Source: Hydrangea macrophylla
Lineage: Eukaryota > Streptophyta > Magnoliopsida > Cornales > Hydrangeaceae
DNA: 64,000 nt
NCBI GenBank assembly: GCA_033977485.1
Contig: CM066997.1
Location: forward strand, 79,516,634 to 79,580,633
Direction: 5' to 3'
Positions 1 to 12,069 of the stretch are shown piece by piece (within the stretch, counting starts at the first letter, position 1; each line of letters begins with the position of its first letter). Below the pieces are notes generated by a model, which did not search any database, had not been told where the DNA came from, and was given only the letters and a program-made list of their open reading frames with translations. Both the position numbers and the translations under genes were made by a program.

Positions 1-1268
1 CAATGCATATTTCATTTAAATAAAAAATCAAAAAATCAAATTTCACAAATCAATTATAAAACATAGTTTTTCAACCCAAACAAATGCAAAATTCTTGCAA
101 AATCTCACTAAAACTCTCATTAAGAACAAAGTGAACATTCATTTTTTTTTCCTCACAACATATCAACTTGGCATACATGAATATTACGTGAAAATTCAAT
201 AACACATACACGAATATTATGTGAAAATTCTATTAGGTTCGTCTGGAACATAACATGTAAAAATAAGAGTTTTTTTTTTCTTTTGCTCAAAAGGTACCAA
301 CAATGGTACTAATTTTGTAGCTCTCATCGACACGATTCCAACGATATAAAATTTGTAAGAAACAGAGTTGTAGATCAAAAGTTATGGGGGTTTAAAGTTT
401 AAAAATACATTCTCGAAATGGATATCATATGGTACAGCCACTCACACAGTGTGAATGGCTGAAACTAAGTAGCGCGAACGTGAGGGCTGGGGGGACATGT
501 GGAATCTTCTATGGTACGTGCATTTATACCGTGTGAGCACTGCCTTAGATTCCTTTTGCCCTTTTTAGAAAATGGTCAAAACAATTGGAGTTTAAAACTT
601 TTGAGGGTTACTTGTAGGGATTTTCCAATAATTTTCTATTAATTTAAAGCTCTTTATTTTAATTTTACTATTATCAAATTTAATTGCACTTCCATTCATT
701 GGTAATTCATAGCATGAATTAAATTCTATGGTAGTTTAAGATTTTGGAGTCTATTTTAAGCTCCAATGCATATATCTGATATTTCAAATAAATAAATTGA
801 AATAATATATTGCCAAAGTATCCTCTGTTGTGTAAATTTATTTATTTTGAAATATTAAAATGGTATATCTGTTATTCATACGATTAACAATCAGCCCAAA
901 GAAAGATTCTTAATTGGACGAATGATGGGTGTACATGTGGTGATAAATATGTGACAATTATCAAGAAAATTACCCATGTGGGTAGCGAGTCAACCCAAAG
1001 GAAGGCTACTGTCTCATAGGACCTATTTTCAGTATTTGATTACTACACAGGGAGTATCACTTATAGTTGATATTTCTGTTTAAAGAATAAATATCAATGT
1101 TGTTCTAGGTATCCTATGATGGGCTCACCATTATGTAAATTGTTTAATGTGTCATGCATACATGTATAAAGTATTTCGGATATGTTTATGTTATGACATG
1201 TTATTAATTGTGAGCATGTTAAATTATTTTATTTTATAATGTTCTCTATGCAATTTTTGCTACTGCTA
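1..1268. other. AT-rich non-coding DNA, left flank and probable leader of copia A
   Basis: I see no gene here. The stretch is AT-rich with no long open frame. Positions from about 850 to 1268 sit directly before the gag remains of copia A and are probably its untranslated leader. I could not find a 5' LTR matching the 3' LTR at 10521, so the element is truncated or its 5' LTR is too diverged or off-window. Positions 1-840 may be part of another LTR but could not be assigned. Confidence 0.5.
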
Positions 1269-3891
1269 CAAATGTTTCTACTCAAGTTAGTGTTATCCCA
1301 ATGCTGAATGGGGGAAACTTGAAGGTCTGGAAAGAGAACATGGAAATCATTCTTGGATGTATGGATTTGAACTTGCGCTAAGGATAGAACAACCCACTTC
1401 AACTATGGAAAACACGAATGAGGTTAAAATTGAGAAGTTGGATCGCTCGAACCGCATGAGTCTGATGATTATGAAACGTTCCATTCTGTAAATGTTTTGG
1501 GGCTCAATCACTGAGAGCACAAATGCTAAGAACTTCCTCTCTGAATTACAACAATATTTTGCTAAAAATAAAAAGTCAGAAACGAGTACCATTTTGGCTA
1601 CTCTAAATTCTATGAGGTATAAAGGAAAGGGGAATATCAGGTAGTACATTATGGAAATGTCTCATCTCAGTGGCATACTCAAGACACTAAAGTTAGAGCT
1701 GTCTGAGAACTTGCTCGTGCACTTGGTTCTCATATCTCTTCCTGCACAATTTAGTCAATTTAAAGTAAGTTATAACACCCAAAAGGACAAATGGAATCTT
1801 AATGAGCTCATATCTCACTGTGTGCAAAAAGAGGAAAGAATTCAGAGAGACAAGACAGAGAGTGCTCAATTAGCATCAACCTTTCAGAATAATAAAAGGA
1901 AGAAAGCTAAGGATGCTGCAAATAAAACGCCTCAGCAGAAGAAACTAAAGAAGCAAAATAAGGAATTCCTTTGCTATTTCTGCAAAAAGAGAGGCCACAT
2001 GAAGAGAGATTGTTCCAAATACGCCGCTTGGCTTGCAAAGAAGGGTAAGTTTCTCGCTTTGTTTTGTTCTGAAGTTAATTTAGCTTCGGTGGGTAGATTC
2101 TGGTGCTACTACTCAGATAAGTATGTCTATGCGGGGTTGCCTGTGGAGCCGCCCGCCAACTGATGCTGAAAGATTCATCTTTGTCGGCGATGGCAAGAAA
2201 GTTTCAATGGAAGCTATAGAAAATTTTAGATTATTATTAAAGATTGGTATTTATTTGGATTTGATTGAGACTTTTGTTGCACCTTCTTTTAAACGGAATT
2301 TAATTTATCTTTCTAATTTGGATAAATCTGGCTATGGTTGTTCTTTTAGAAATAATAAAGTTAGTCTATTTCAAGATTCATAGCTTATTGGTACCAGCTC
2401 TTTAATTGATAATCTTTATATGCTTGACACTGTTACTTCCTGTAATGAAATTCTGCATACTAATACACATGGTACAAAGCAAAAATTAAATGAGAATTGT
2501 GCCACCTTATGGCACAAGCGATTAGGCCATATCTCTAAACAATGAATTGAAAGACTTATGCAAGACGAGATTCTTGGACCCTTAGATTTGCCAAACTTTC
2601 AAGTCTGCATTGAGTGTATTAAGGGGAAACAGACAAACATAAGAAAATTAGGTGCCAAAACATGTGTACAGACGTCTTAGAACTCATTCACACTGACATA
2701 TGTGATCTATTCCCTATAGCTTCTTGGAATAGACAACAATATTTCATTATGTTCATAGATGACTACTGAAGATATGGGTACCTATATTTAATACATGAGA
2801 AGTCACAGTCCGTGGATGCTTTCAAGTCATTTAAAGCAGAAGTTGAACTTCATCTCGGCAAGAAAATTAATGCTATCAAATCTGACCGTGGTGATGAATA
2901 CTATGGTAGATATGATGGATCCGAAGAATAATGTCCATGACCCTTTGCTAAATTCCTAGAGGAATGTGGTATCGTCCTACAATACATAATGTTAGGTAAA
3001 CATAGCATGAATGGTGTTGCTGAGAGAAGAAACAGAATGCTTAAGGACATGATAAGAAGTTTGATTAGTGATTCTTCTTTACCAGAATCACTCTAGGGTG
3101 AAGCTCTAAAGATTGTAGCATATATCCTCAATAGGGTTCCAAGTAAAAAATAGTAGCCAAAACCCCTTACGAATTATGGACTGGAAAAAAGCCTAGCATT
3201 AGGCATTTATACATTTAAGGTTATCCAGTTGAGGCACATTATTATTGGCCAAATGAAAAGAAATTGGACTCAAGAACAATTAGTTGCTACTTTGTTGGAT
3301 ATGCTAAACTCTCTCGGGGCTTTAAGTTTTATGATCCCACTACTAGGACATTTTTTGAGACAGAAAAATACAAGATTTCTTAAGGAAGTTGAGTTTTTTA
3401 GGGGGAGATGGGGTTAGAGATATTATCTTTGAAGATGAATTTATTGCTATTGACAATGTTCAAGTTCTTATTCCTGACATTGTTCAAGATACAAATCTGG
3501 ATATATAAGACAATGTACAAGAGCTACCTGTGCAAAATGAAGAAATTATACCTGAAGTGCAAACTCAACAACCTCAAGAGGAGATGCCATTAAGAAGATC
3601 CACTGGAGAAAGAAGAAATACGATTTCGAATGATTACATTGTATTCCTCCAAAAATATAAGTTTAACATGGGGATAGTGGAAGATGATCCAATCAACTTT
3701 TACCAAGCCAAACAAAGTTCTAACTCTTAATAGTGGATTGATGCCATGAATGATGAGTTGAAATCCATGAAAGACAATGGTGTTTGGGATCTTATCGAAT
3801 TGCCTGAAGGAACGAAGCCCGTTGGCTGCAAATGGATATTTAAAACCAAGAGGGATTCATAGGGCAATGTCGAGAGATATAAGGCTCGTCT
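1269..3891 (+). pseudogene. Copia A: degenerate Ty1/copia gag, protease, integrase and start of RT
   Basis: Remains of a Ty1/copia polyprotein with many stops and frameshifts. In order: gag N-terminus (NGGNLKVWKENMEI) from about 1301; gag C-terminus in an open stretch 1651-2163 with a CCHC zinc knuckle (CYFCKKRGHMKRDC) near 1972-2013; a protease-region remnant about 2160-2400; the GAG-pre-integrase motif LWHKRLGHIS near 2503; integrase core remnants about 2680-3100, including a SDRGDEY motif; then the RT start (WIDAMNDELKSMKDNGVWDL) from 3732. The reading is cut at 3891 by a solo LTR and resumes at 8741. Gag assembles the particle and the other domains cleave, copy and integrate the element, but none can work here. 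Strand and lineage are clear; the clade within copia is not. Confidence 0.85.
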
Positions 3892-4688
3892 TGTCACGCC
3901 CCGAAGTACCAAAAATAAGGAAAAATAAATTTCCTTTATGGGTTCGTAGATACGTGACTGGTTGTGAGTGTCACCTGATTGTCCAAACATGCTTATAACA
4001 ATAATGTGATATGGGAAAGTGACTAAGTTCAGCGGAAGTAGAAATTTAAAACATCCAAGTCTTACATCAGTAGCATATTACAGGCCAAAAAGATATCCAA
4101 AAGATACATATTACAAGACCAGCTAAGCTATTACATCACTAACATAATAATAACAGAACTATAACAAAAGAAAAGCTCCAAAGTCTTCAGCTAGCAAAAC
4201 CGTAGCCTTCCTCGTAGTAATCTTCACTAGCATAGTCTTCAGTAGTAAAGTCAGCATCTTGATAGCAGTCGACTCCGTCTGGACTTGCAAAGGCTGGACG
4301 TGGAAGGTCCAGCGGCATGAAAAGCCGTTAGCGATTAAGCTAAGTGAGGGTCCCCTTAAGGTTACCACCACTTAAGGTAAGTTATTCTTTATCTCTTCTT
4401 ATTTCTCGAAGCCATATCTCGTTCATCATTTCTTATTCTCGATACTATGACTTGTTCGTCTTTTCTTATTCTCAAATCCATGTCTTATTTAAACCCAATC
4501 ATTCCCTTTGAAACTTAACCCAGAACTGAACTGACCAATGACATTGACTGAAAGAAGACTTAACTCCAAACGCATTTACTGTTCAAGAAAGAACAACACT
4601 CAACAATGAATAGATAACTGTCCCCCAACTGGCGCTCAAACTGTCGCCCAAATGGCATAAGTGTGCGGGACATTAACAATCTCTTGGT

Positions 4689-4965
4689 CGAACACGTCAT
4701 GCCGATCCTCAGGTCGCCCGCACGTTACCGAACACGTCATGTCGATCCTCAGACCAAGGGTACGGGAAATTAATAATCACTTGGACGAACACGTCATGCC
4801 GATCCTCAGGTCACCCGTACATAACCGAACACGTCATGCCGATCCTCAGTCCAAGGGTGCGGAAAAATAATCAACCACTTGATCGAACACGTCACGACGA
4901 TCCTCAGGTCATCCGTACTTGACCGAACACGTCATGCCGATCCTCAGATCAAGGAACAAAACATA
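4689..4965. repeat. Tandem array with alternating about 40/57-bp units (about 97-bp dimer, 3 copies)
   Basis: The core CGAACACGTCATGCCGATCC, followed by TCAG, recurs six times. The spacers alternate between a short type (GTC.CCCG.AC..AC) and a long type (CCAAGGGT.CGG...), giving a higher-order dimer. It lies in the family 1 LTR and is conserved in the copy at 62490-62760. Confidence 0.85.
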
Positions 4966-5684
4966 ACTCACCAATCGATTCCATGGAATAATCGAGAGAC
5001 CAACTTTGCAAGAATTATCCAAACACGACACGAAAGTTCACAAATCAACTTTGACTGGTAGTCACATGACTAAAAACGAGGCCCAATGTCCCTTATTCGC
5101 ATTAAATCTGTTATCGAAGGTTTTATCATTATTTTACTCGTTCGCACGTTTCGTAGATTAGTTCATTAATATCATCTATTTATAACCGTTAATATTTTGC
5201 TATACGTCCGACATTCTGTTTTCCTCTCAATATACTTACGATGGAAACTTTTCCAATCACTTATCAACGCAATAATCGTGCCATACAATATACTTATAGT
5301 TTGGGTATGAATTTTCAAAGGTCATTAGACTATATTCATAACAATAGAAAACATAGCACGTAGCTCATGGATTTATAACGTGAATTTAATACCAATAAAC
5401 ACATAGACGAAACCCTTACCATACTCATCTACGCGATAGCACTACCATAGCACGAGATTTTCATAACAACACATGTACCGGAAAACTAGCATCAACAATC
5501 AACACCATGCATAAACAAAACATTATACAAAAAGCTGTACAATCTGCCAAGATACATTTTCACTGTGTTGACTGAATTAACATGATTTATTTGGGCATGA
5601 TAAATTGCTTTGTAAATCAAACTCAAAACTAAAACATTATAGATAATAGGAATATCTTCATGTAAAAAAAAATCTAGCTTCAAT

Positions 5685-6335
5685 TACATTTTTGAGCTAC
5701 TCAAACTATTTATTTTATAAGACATTTCTTATATCTCGGACTGTTCTGTCCCAGATTTATAGTACTGCATTGTACGTGAATTTCACCTATGAAGGAGGGG
5801 TTTTTAGACTGAGATATAGAAGGGTTATTTGTAGATAAATGAATTAGCTTTCTTCACAAAAAAACCTAGCTTAATTCTCATTTTTGAGCTGCACAAAACA
5901 TTCATTTTACTAAACTATGTTCTGCTAAAAGTTTCAGTTTCTCAGATTTATAACACTGCGTTGTACATGCATTTCACCCATGAAGGAGTGATTTATAGAC
6001 TGAGCTATAGAAGTGTTATTTGTAGATATATGAGTTAGATTTTACCACAAAAAAACCTAGCTTAATTCGGAGTTTTGAACTGCATAAAACATTCATTTTA
6101 CTAAACTAAGTTCTGCTGAGAGTTTCAGTTTCTCAGATTTATAACACTATGTTGTACATGCATTTCACCCATGAAAGAGTGATTTCTAGACTGAGCTATA
6201 GAAGAGTTATTTGTAGATATTTGAGTTAGATTTTACCACAAAAAAACCTAGCTTAATTTCGATTTTCGAACTGCACAAAACATTCATTTTACTAAACTAT
6301 GTTCTGCTGAGAGTTTCAGTTTCTCAGATTTATGG
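5685..6335. repeat. 191-bp tandem repeat, about 3.3 copies
   Basis: The marker AGATTTATA recurs at 5753, 5944 and 6135, with a variant (AGATTTATGG) at 6326, a constant 191-bp spacing. Each unit carries TTTCACC.ATGAA.GAG, an AAAAAAACCTAGCTTAATT block and a TTTTACTAAACTA block. The first unit is the most diverged. It lies in the U3-to-R part of the solo LTR and has no coding function I can see. Confidence 0.85.
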
Positions 6336-6631
6336 ATTTGTCTTGCATGTCATGAAAACTTCAACACAACAACATCAAACTTCTACTAACCATTAGTACA
6401 TATTATATGTGTTCTAAATTGAGTTAGATTACTCACAATAACTTGAAATTAAGCTTGGATTGTTGATTTCAGCTTGATGGAGCTTGAACTCAACTTCAAT
6501 AGTGAACTTCCTCTCCTTCTAACTTTCTATTTGTTTCTTTATGACACTCATGAGCTTCTAAGTTTCCTCATCTCCTCTCTAGAGTGCAGATTATGGAGAG
6601 TCTAAGAGAGTAATAGATGCATATAGGTGTG

Positions 6632-6639
6632 GTTATATA
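6632..6639 (-). promoter_or_regulatory. TATA box of family 1 LTR
   Basis: TATATAAC on - is followed downstream (lower coordinates) by a pyrimidine-rich stretch with CTCTCTTAGACTCTCC, like a plant 5' leader. This sets the sense strand of the LTR. Inferred from sequence only. Confidence 0.5.
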
Positions 6640-7350
6640 GAAAATACTAGTGTTAGGTGTCCTATTGCATGTGTTAGGGTCTTGCATGCATAGACAAGTG
6701 TCCAACATGTAGACAAGTGGCAAGGATACAAGTGACATGTGTCTAGGGTGTTACATGTGTCACCATGTGGCCGGCCATGGTGGGGCCCACCTTGGGTTTC
6801 ATGCCACTTTCTTGATTTACGTGCATAAGTTCCTTGATATATGTGTCGGTCTCGATTTACGTGCAACCAGGTGTTATTTCTAATGTTCGGGTCTGGGTAA
6901 GGGACTAAGTTAAATCTTATTATGGTCGAGTCGGTATGGTTACTATAGTCTATATGATAATACTACAACACGTCCATACCATCACATAATTAAAATAATA
7001 ATATAATAATATAGTGGGTCCAATACAGAAATTAGAAAAAAGCTGATATTATAATGACAGGAAATTACAGGTGTCACACGTCTAGTCACCAAGGTTTCTG
7101 ACAAGCGGGGGTATTTGTAAAATACAACCGCGCTAAAAGAAGAAAAAGTATGGATTTAGTTTACAATTCCTCCATTTATCTACAATTTGAATTACAATGA
7201 TGGTTTATGCACATATTGATTAAACTATGATAAGTTGTGTGTTTTAGCTGTAATTTGTGCAGACTACAGTTACTGTGTGAAGAATTGAAAGATAATGATA
7301 AAGGGGAATGCTGAATTCTAAAGAAGAAATGTCAAAGCTAAAATGTAGAG

Positions 7351-7462
7351 TTCGATCGATTGAAGACCATTCGATCGATCGAAGGTTCGATCGATCGAGA
7401 TAAGTTCAAGCGATCGAAGTCCCCAAGAGTTCAAGCTATCGAGAATTGTTCGATCAATCGAA
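7351..7462. repeat. Cluster of TTCGATCGATCGAA-type palindromes upstream of TATA
   Basis: Six to seven copies of a palindrome with core CGATCGATCG, some mutated (TTCAAGCGATCGAAG, TTCGATCAATCGAAC), separated by 5-15 bp. The array ends about 70 bp before a TATA-like box at 7533. The same motif occurs in copia C. Confidence 0.9.
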
Positions 7463-7532
7463 CATGCCTTTTATCAGATTTTACGCGCACGCAGCAGAAT
7501 GGATGTAAAACCCTAGCATTAGGTTTTTTGCT

Positions 7533-7540
7533 TTATATAC
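7533..7540 (+). promoter_or_regulatory. TATA-like box of family 2 solo LTR
   Basis: TTATATAC sits downstream of the palindrome cluster and upstream of the putative U5 end. Sequence-based inference only. Confidence 0.4.
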
Positions 7541-7962
7541 CTGTATTATTGACGTCCAAAAGGACGCCCACTTTACATTTTATCAGTTTTTACATAGAGA
7601 GAGAGGGTTTTACTTTGTTTCTTGTAGGTTTTGGTGATTAAATATTGCATTCAAGTGAAGTTTAAAGGTTATACATAGCTTGTTTGTTCCAGGTTTTGAT
7701 TATATCAGTTTTGTTGCACTCTTTTAGTAGTTTACATAGTTTAAATCTGCATAGATCATAGTTTTACTTGTTAGTAGTTGACAAACCATAGGTTTTTCAT
7801 AGTTTTAATGTTTAAATCTTATCCAAACACAACCTTAATGAATTTTTACTTTAAGAATAAATCTGTGACACTCCAGACGATGTCTGAGTAGTCCCCGGGT
7901 TGGGAGATCACAATGAAACCGTGATCTCAGGCCTCTGCCATGCAGCAGAATAATCCCTGTGT

Positions 7963-8086
7963 TCGATCGATCGAGATAATTCGATCGATCGAACCAGAGA
8001 CACAGTCGAGCAATCGAAGACAGTTCTATCGATCGAGAGATGAAGATGTTCGATCGATCGAATGCGCGTCGATCGATCGAACACCC
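7963..8086. repeat. Second GATCGATC palindrome cluster in family 2 solo LTR
   Basis: Five to six further copies (TTCGATCGATCGAG, TTCTATCGATCGAG, GTCGATCGATCGAA and variants) lie downstream of the TATA box, in the transcribed part of the LTR. Confidence 0.85.
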
Positions 8087-8740
8087 TTCTTCTTGAGGAC
8101 CTTCTATGCAGTATTCCTAGACTTTCTGTTTTACTGGATTGTTATCAAACTGTCCCCAAACGCTCAGTTTGTCAGAACAGTCTGTGAGTTTTAAGCCTTG
8201 AAGCATTTTTCTTCAATAACTTTTGCAAACCACCCTCAATGCTAATACCATTGTAGGTGAGAGTCTTAACTATTGATTTAAACCGCTTTTGTGTATTTCA
8301 AACTCCAATGTGATGATATAGTCCCGGACATGAAAGGGCTATGGATTCTTTATTCTAAGAAAAAATACGGAATACTGTAGAGAGTGTACTCCACTGAGCT
8401 TCAATGTAACTGCATGGTAGATGGCTAGGTTGCGGTGGATTCGTGTAATCCCAACATTCCTTTTTAATTAAGAAAAACACAATTTAAATTATCACTTTAA
8501 TTAATTAGTTAGTAATCAGTTTAATTTAGTTTAATTATTTTTAGTAGTTGATAAATTGTGGGACTTTGTGTTCTACATTGCTTTAAAATATTGAATTTTA
8601 TTTTCCCTTTTTGAGATTAATCTAAGTCTTTAGTTTAACACCTTCCCTGTGGGATCGACCTGGACTTAACCAGATTACTACTTGCACGATTACCTACACT
8701 TGGGTATAGCACACAAGCGCACAGAAAATTCTTCGTGCCA

Positions 8741-10087
8741 GTTTCACTCAAAGGGAAGGCATAGATTATAAAAAGAAATTTTCTCCAAATTCATCGAAAG
8801 ACTCTTTCAGGGCAATAATGGCACTCGTGACTCATTTTGATTTAGAGCTACATCAGATGGATGTTAAGACAGTGTTTCTCAATTGAAACATTGATGAGAT
8901 GATTTATATGGTCAAGCCATAAAACTTTGTATCCGGAGATCCAAAGTCTATGGTCTGCAAATTAAAGAAATCTATCTATAGTCTCAAGTAGGTTTCCCAT
9001 CAATGGTATCACAAGTTCCATCAAGTAATCACCTCGCATGGCTTTGAGGCGAATGTGGTTGATGACTGTGTATATTACAAGTTCAGTGGGAGTAAGTACA
9101 TTTTTTTATTCTATATGTCGATGACATTCTGCTAGCTTGCAACGATATAGGCTTATTGCACAAAACCATGAGCTTTCTCACTAAGAATTTTGAGATAAAA
9201 GATCTTGGGGATGCCTCTTTTGTATTCGGAATACAGATACTGAGAGATCGCTCTCAAGGTATCCTTGAGTTATCACAAAAGAGCTATATCGAAAAAGTTT
9301 TAAGTAGATTCGGCATGAATGGTTGTTCATCAAGAGATACGCCCATAGCTAAAGGAGACAAATTCAGTCTCGATCAGTGCCCCAAGAATGACCTTGAAAC
9401 TAAGGTGATGCAGAAGATTTCTTAGGCGTTGGCAGTAGGAAGTCTAATGTATGCTCAAGTGAGTATGTGTCTAGATGTTATGTTCATAGTGGGAGTATTG
9501 GGCAGATATTTAAGTAATCCAGGAATGGATCATTGGAAAGCAGTCAAATGGGTTATGCGATATTTATAGAGAACAAAGGACTACATGCTCAGGTATCAGA
9601 GATCAGACTTTGTAGAGATCATTGGGTATTCTAATTCCAATTTTGTTGGATGCCAAGACAGTAAGCGATCCACGTCAAGCAATGTTCATATGCTGGCTGG
9701 AGGAGCTATATCCTGAAAGAGTGCTAAGTAGACACTCATAGCTTCTTCTACCATGGCTGCAGAGTTCATAGCCTATTATGAGGCATCTAATCATGGGATA
9801 TGGTTGCCAAAATTTGTCACTGGGCTACGTGTGGTAGATGGCATTGAAAGGCCATTAAAGTATAATATGACAATAAATCTGCAGTGTTATATTCCAACAA
9901 CAACAGAAGCTCTACGAATTCGAAGCATATTGACATCAAGTTTCTGGTTTTCAAGGAGAGAGTTCAGAGTGGTCAAATTTTGATAGAACATATAGGGACA
10001 AACTCCATGATTGTAGATCTGCTGACCAAAGTTCACGAGCACATTGCTCATATGGGTGTTAGGTTGTTTGCTGATACCTTGGCTTAG
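8741..10087 (+). pseudogene. Copia A: RT and RNase H remainder
   Basis: Continuation of copia A after the two insertions. The RT palm motif HQMDVKTVFLN lies near 8848-8880, followed by a region matching the copia catalytic YVDD block around 9110-9130 (frameshifted), then RT C-terminus (FEIKDLGDASFVFGIQILRD) in the open stretch 9156-9425. The RNase H-like part covers about 9430-9990 and ends with IEHIGTNSMIVDLLTK near 10000 and a stop at 10085-10087. Several stops interrupt the frame. The host codons next to 8741 also carry a 1-bp deletion relative to the expected RT reading, so the element was decaying independently of the insertions. Confidence 0.85.
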
Positions 10088-10520
10088 TGGGAGTTAACTT
10101 TGGATGTTCTATTTTTGACATTTATGAGGTTTATTTATTTTCTACAGAAAAAAGTTGATGGTTTATGGTTTATCTCTGAATCTAATTATTTTTTTATGCG
10201 ATTTTGCATTGTTTGAGATTGATCTCACTAAAGACTAAAGTAGGACCAATTGGAAATAGGCATGTTTGAGATCACATTGCATATAATTTTCATGCCACTC
10301 ATCCATACTTGATCTATATCATTAAATGTTTTGGTATGGTGACCATTAAAGGTCTAGTTACGATTATGTGTGACAAAAGCCGCCTTGATCCCATACTAAT
10401 ATAGGAAATGGATCAGATTGGAACTAAAGTGAAGTCTAAAGAAAAATAGCATACAAGTGCGCATCTAAGGAACATGTAATATAATTGTTTCAAGAATCAT
10501 ATGTAGCCCAAGTGGAAGAT
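10088..10520 (+). other. Copia A 3' untranslated region and polypurine tract
   Basis: There is no gene. TTAGTGGGAGTT (10084-10095) directly follows the stop, and a second purine tract AAGTGGAAGAT (10510-10520) abuts the 3' LTR. The second is the likely priming site for plus-strand synthesis because it touches the LTR start. Confidence 0.6.
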
Positions 10521-11029
10521 TGATAGGAAATTACGTTTCCTATTAATAGTGGGCAACATATTTATATCAATTATATTATAAAGGCTGTTAAATTAAATGG
10601 GCTTATGTTATGTGGTCTAATTATAAGAAGTCCATGGACTTCTACTGGGTATGGGTTTAATGAGTGCATACCAAATACTGACCTGGTTAGGAATAATGGG
10701 AACCCTAGCAGAGTAGTATATAAAGACATCATAGGTTCTAGTCCCCAATATTTCTAATCATTATACTACTTCCTCCTCTATCCCATCTAGAGAAGGAACC
10801 CATTAAAGAACTAAGGAGATTTGACTGAGGAAGACAATAGCCAGTCATCATTGTTCTTTGCTGCCATGGATACAGTTATTTATTCTATTTTATTGTATCC
10901 TTGATAATCTGACATGATATAATACTAGGGCTATGTTTTGCTACTCTAGGGTTCTATAGTTCTATAGATTAAAGATCTTATAGTCTAGACATGTTGAACT
11001 CATTTATTTAATTATTTAATTTTATAACA
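10521..11029 (+). repeat. Copia A 3' LTR
   Basis: It starts TGATAGGAAATTACG directly after a polypurine tract and probably ends TTTATAACA at 11029, about 509 bp. A TATA box (TATATAAA, 10717-10724) with a following pyrimidine-rich stretch supports U3-R order on +. The 3' boundary is inferred from the CA end, because no 5' LTR is available for comparison. Confidence 0.6.
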
Positions 11030-11039
11030 ATTCTAAGAA

Positions 11040-11238
11040 TACATTTTTACTCAACCCAAAATTGCTCATCCCAAAATTGCTCATCTGTACTCAACCTTTA
11101 CTTTCATTGGCTATTGTAGTGGGACCCAGGATTAAATGAGAATTAATTAATGGCATAAATTACTGGGGCCCACTGCATTTGCCAATGGCAAAGTAGGGTG
11201 AGCAAAAGGTGAGCACTTTTGAGGTGAGTAAAACTGTA
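11040..11238. mobile_element. MITE copy 1 (TTTTACTCA terminal repeats)
   Basis: About 199 bp with imperfect terminal inverted repeats (TACATTTTTACTCAACCC at the left, GAGGTGAGTAAAACTGTA at the right). The middle (GATTAAATGAGAATTAATTA) is shared with the next block. It is non-coding; the superfamily was not determined. Confidence 0.65.
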
Positions 11239-11254
11239 CTCAAAATCCTAAGAC

Positions 11255-11452
11255 TGCAATTTTGCTCACCCCAAATTGTTCACCTTTACTCACTCTTCTC
11301 TCTAATTGGCTAATGCAGTGGGTGCCATGATTAAATGAGAATTAATTAATGGTATAAAGTATTGGATCCCATTTTATCAGGCCCCACTGCAGTCGCCAAT
11401 GGGAAAGGAGGGTGATCAAAAGATGTTCAATTTTGGGATGAGCAAAACTGCA
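11255..11452. mobile_element. MITE copy 2 (TTTTGCTCA terminal repeats)
   Basis: About 198 bp with terminal inverted repeats TGCAATTTTGCTCACCCC and GGGATGAGCAAAACTGCA. It shares the central GATTAAATGAGAATTAATTA block and flanking ATTGGCTA and CCCACTGCA motifs with copy 1, in the same orientation, 16 bp away. Confidence 0.7.
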
Positions 11453-11949
11453 CTCAAATCCTAATTGCTCAAATTTTTGAGTTAATTGATTTTGGATTGT
11501 AGAGTTATATTTTGATTTTGCCCATGTTTAAAATTGGGGGATTTTTTATTGAGTGTTCTTGAGCAAAACGTAGTTTTGATTTGGTTTTGCAAATTATCTC
11601 TTTCTGCAGAGTCTGAACTACAAGTCTACAAGTTATTGAAAATTGATATTGCTCAAGAAAATCATGCATGTGTATATATATAGGGTTAAATACACTTACA
11701 TTGTCATAGCCCAGTCCCACAATAGCGGAATCGAAGCTCGTGGCATGACACTGAGGCTAAATCAATTCAGTAACGTTCCCAAAAGAATTAGTTTAAGAAC
11801 ACGCTGCAGAAAGAAAATAATTTATTTTTTTTACACCAGGAATCCAGTCGACTGATCAGAGGTCTGGTCGACTAGAAATGCAAGAAACAGAGAGCTCAAA
11901 ATCTTAGCAGTCAATTTCTGGCTAGGCGAAAGTGAAAAGGATCAATCCT
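11453..11949. other. Unassigned sequence with possible truncated LTR start
   Basis: No gene. TGTCATAGCCCAGTCCC at 11702 resembles an LTR start, and 11845-11875 holds two GTCGACT palindromes, but no partner or duplication was found. From about 11900 the sequence grades into the tandem-repeat zone of the Ogre-type fragment. Confidence 0.3.
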
Positions 11950-12069
11950 CAAAACAAAACAAAAAGAACAAGAAAAAGAAAAGAAAGGGAGATCGAAACT
12001 GAATCCTTTTATTCAAGGCTACCACAAGTAAGCTAAGTTTTTTTGACGATTGGTTTGAAAAACCCTTAA

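Larger units (their letters stand above)
3892..7078 (-). mobile_element. Solo LTR, family 1 (TGTCACG type), inserted in copia A
   Basis: The block starts TGTCACGCC and ends GGTGTCACA on +, and is flanked by a perfect 5-bp duplication CGTCT (3887-3891 and 7079-7083). Removing it restores the copia RT reading (KARLVTK). TG...CA ends, a 5-bp duplication, about 3.19 kb length and no coding domain support a solo LTR. The sense strand is inferred as -, because a TATA box followed by a pyrimidine-rich leader reads on - near 6639. A second copy of the family starts at 61701. Internally it holds two tandem-repeat arrays (4689-4965 and 5685-6335). Gypsy origin is likely but not shown by any domain. Confidence 0.85.
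7099..8740 (+). mobile_element. Solo LTR, family 2 (TGACAAGCG type), inserted in copia A
   Basis: The block runs from TGACAAGCGG to CTTCGTGCCA and is flanked by a perfect 5-bp duplication GTTTC (7094-7098 and 8741-8745). It is 1642 bp, has TG...CA ends and holds no retrotransposon domain, so it reads as a solo LTR. The end contains CCTGTGGGATCGACC, typical of the U5 of plant gypsy LTRs. It lies only 15 bp beyond the duplication of the first solo LTR, so two elements hit almost the same spot in copia A. It carries two clusters of GATCGATC palindromes and a TATA box. Confidence 0.85.

Noticed and set aside
4689..4965. Regular repeats with spacers, CRISPR-like
   Set aside because: The spacers alternate between two related sequences instead of being unique, and the DNA is plant LTR sequence.
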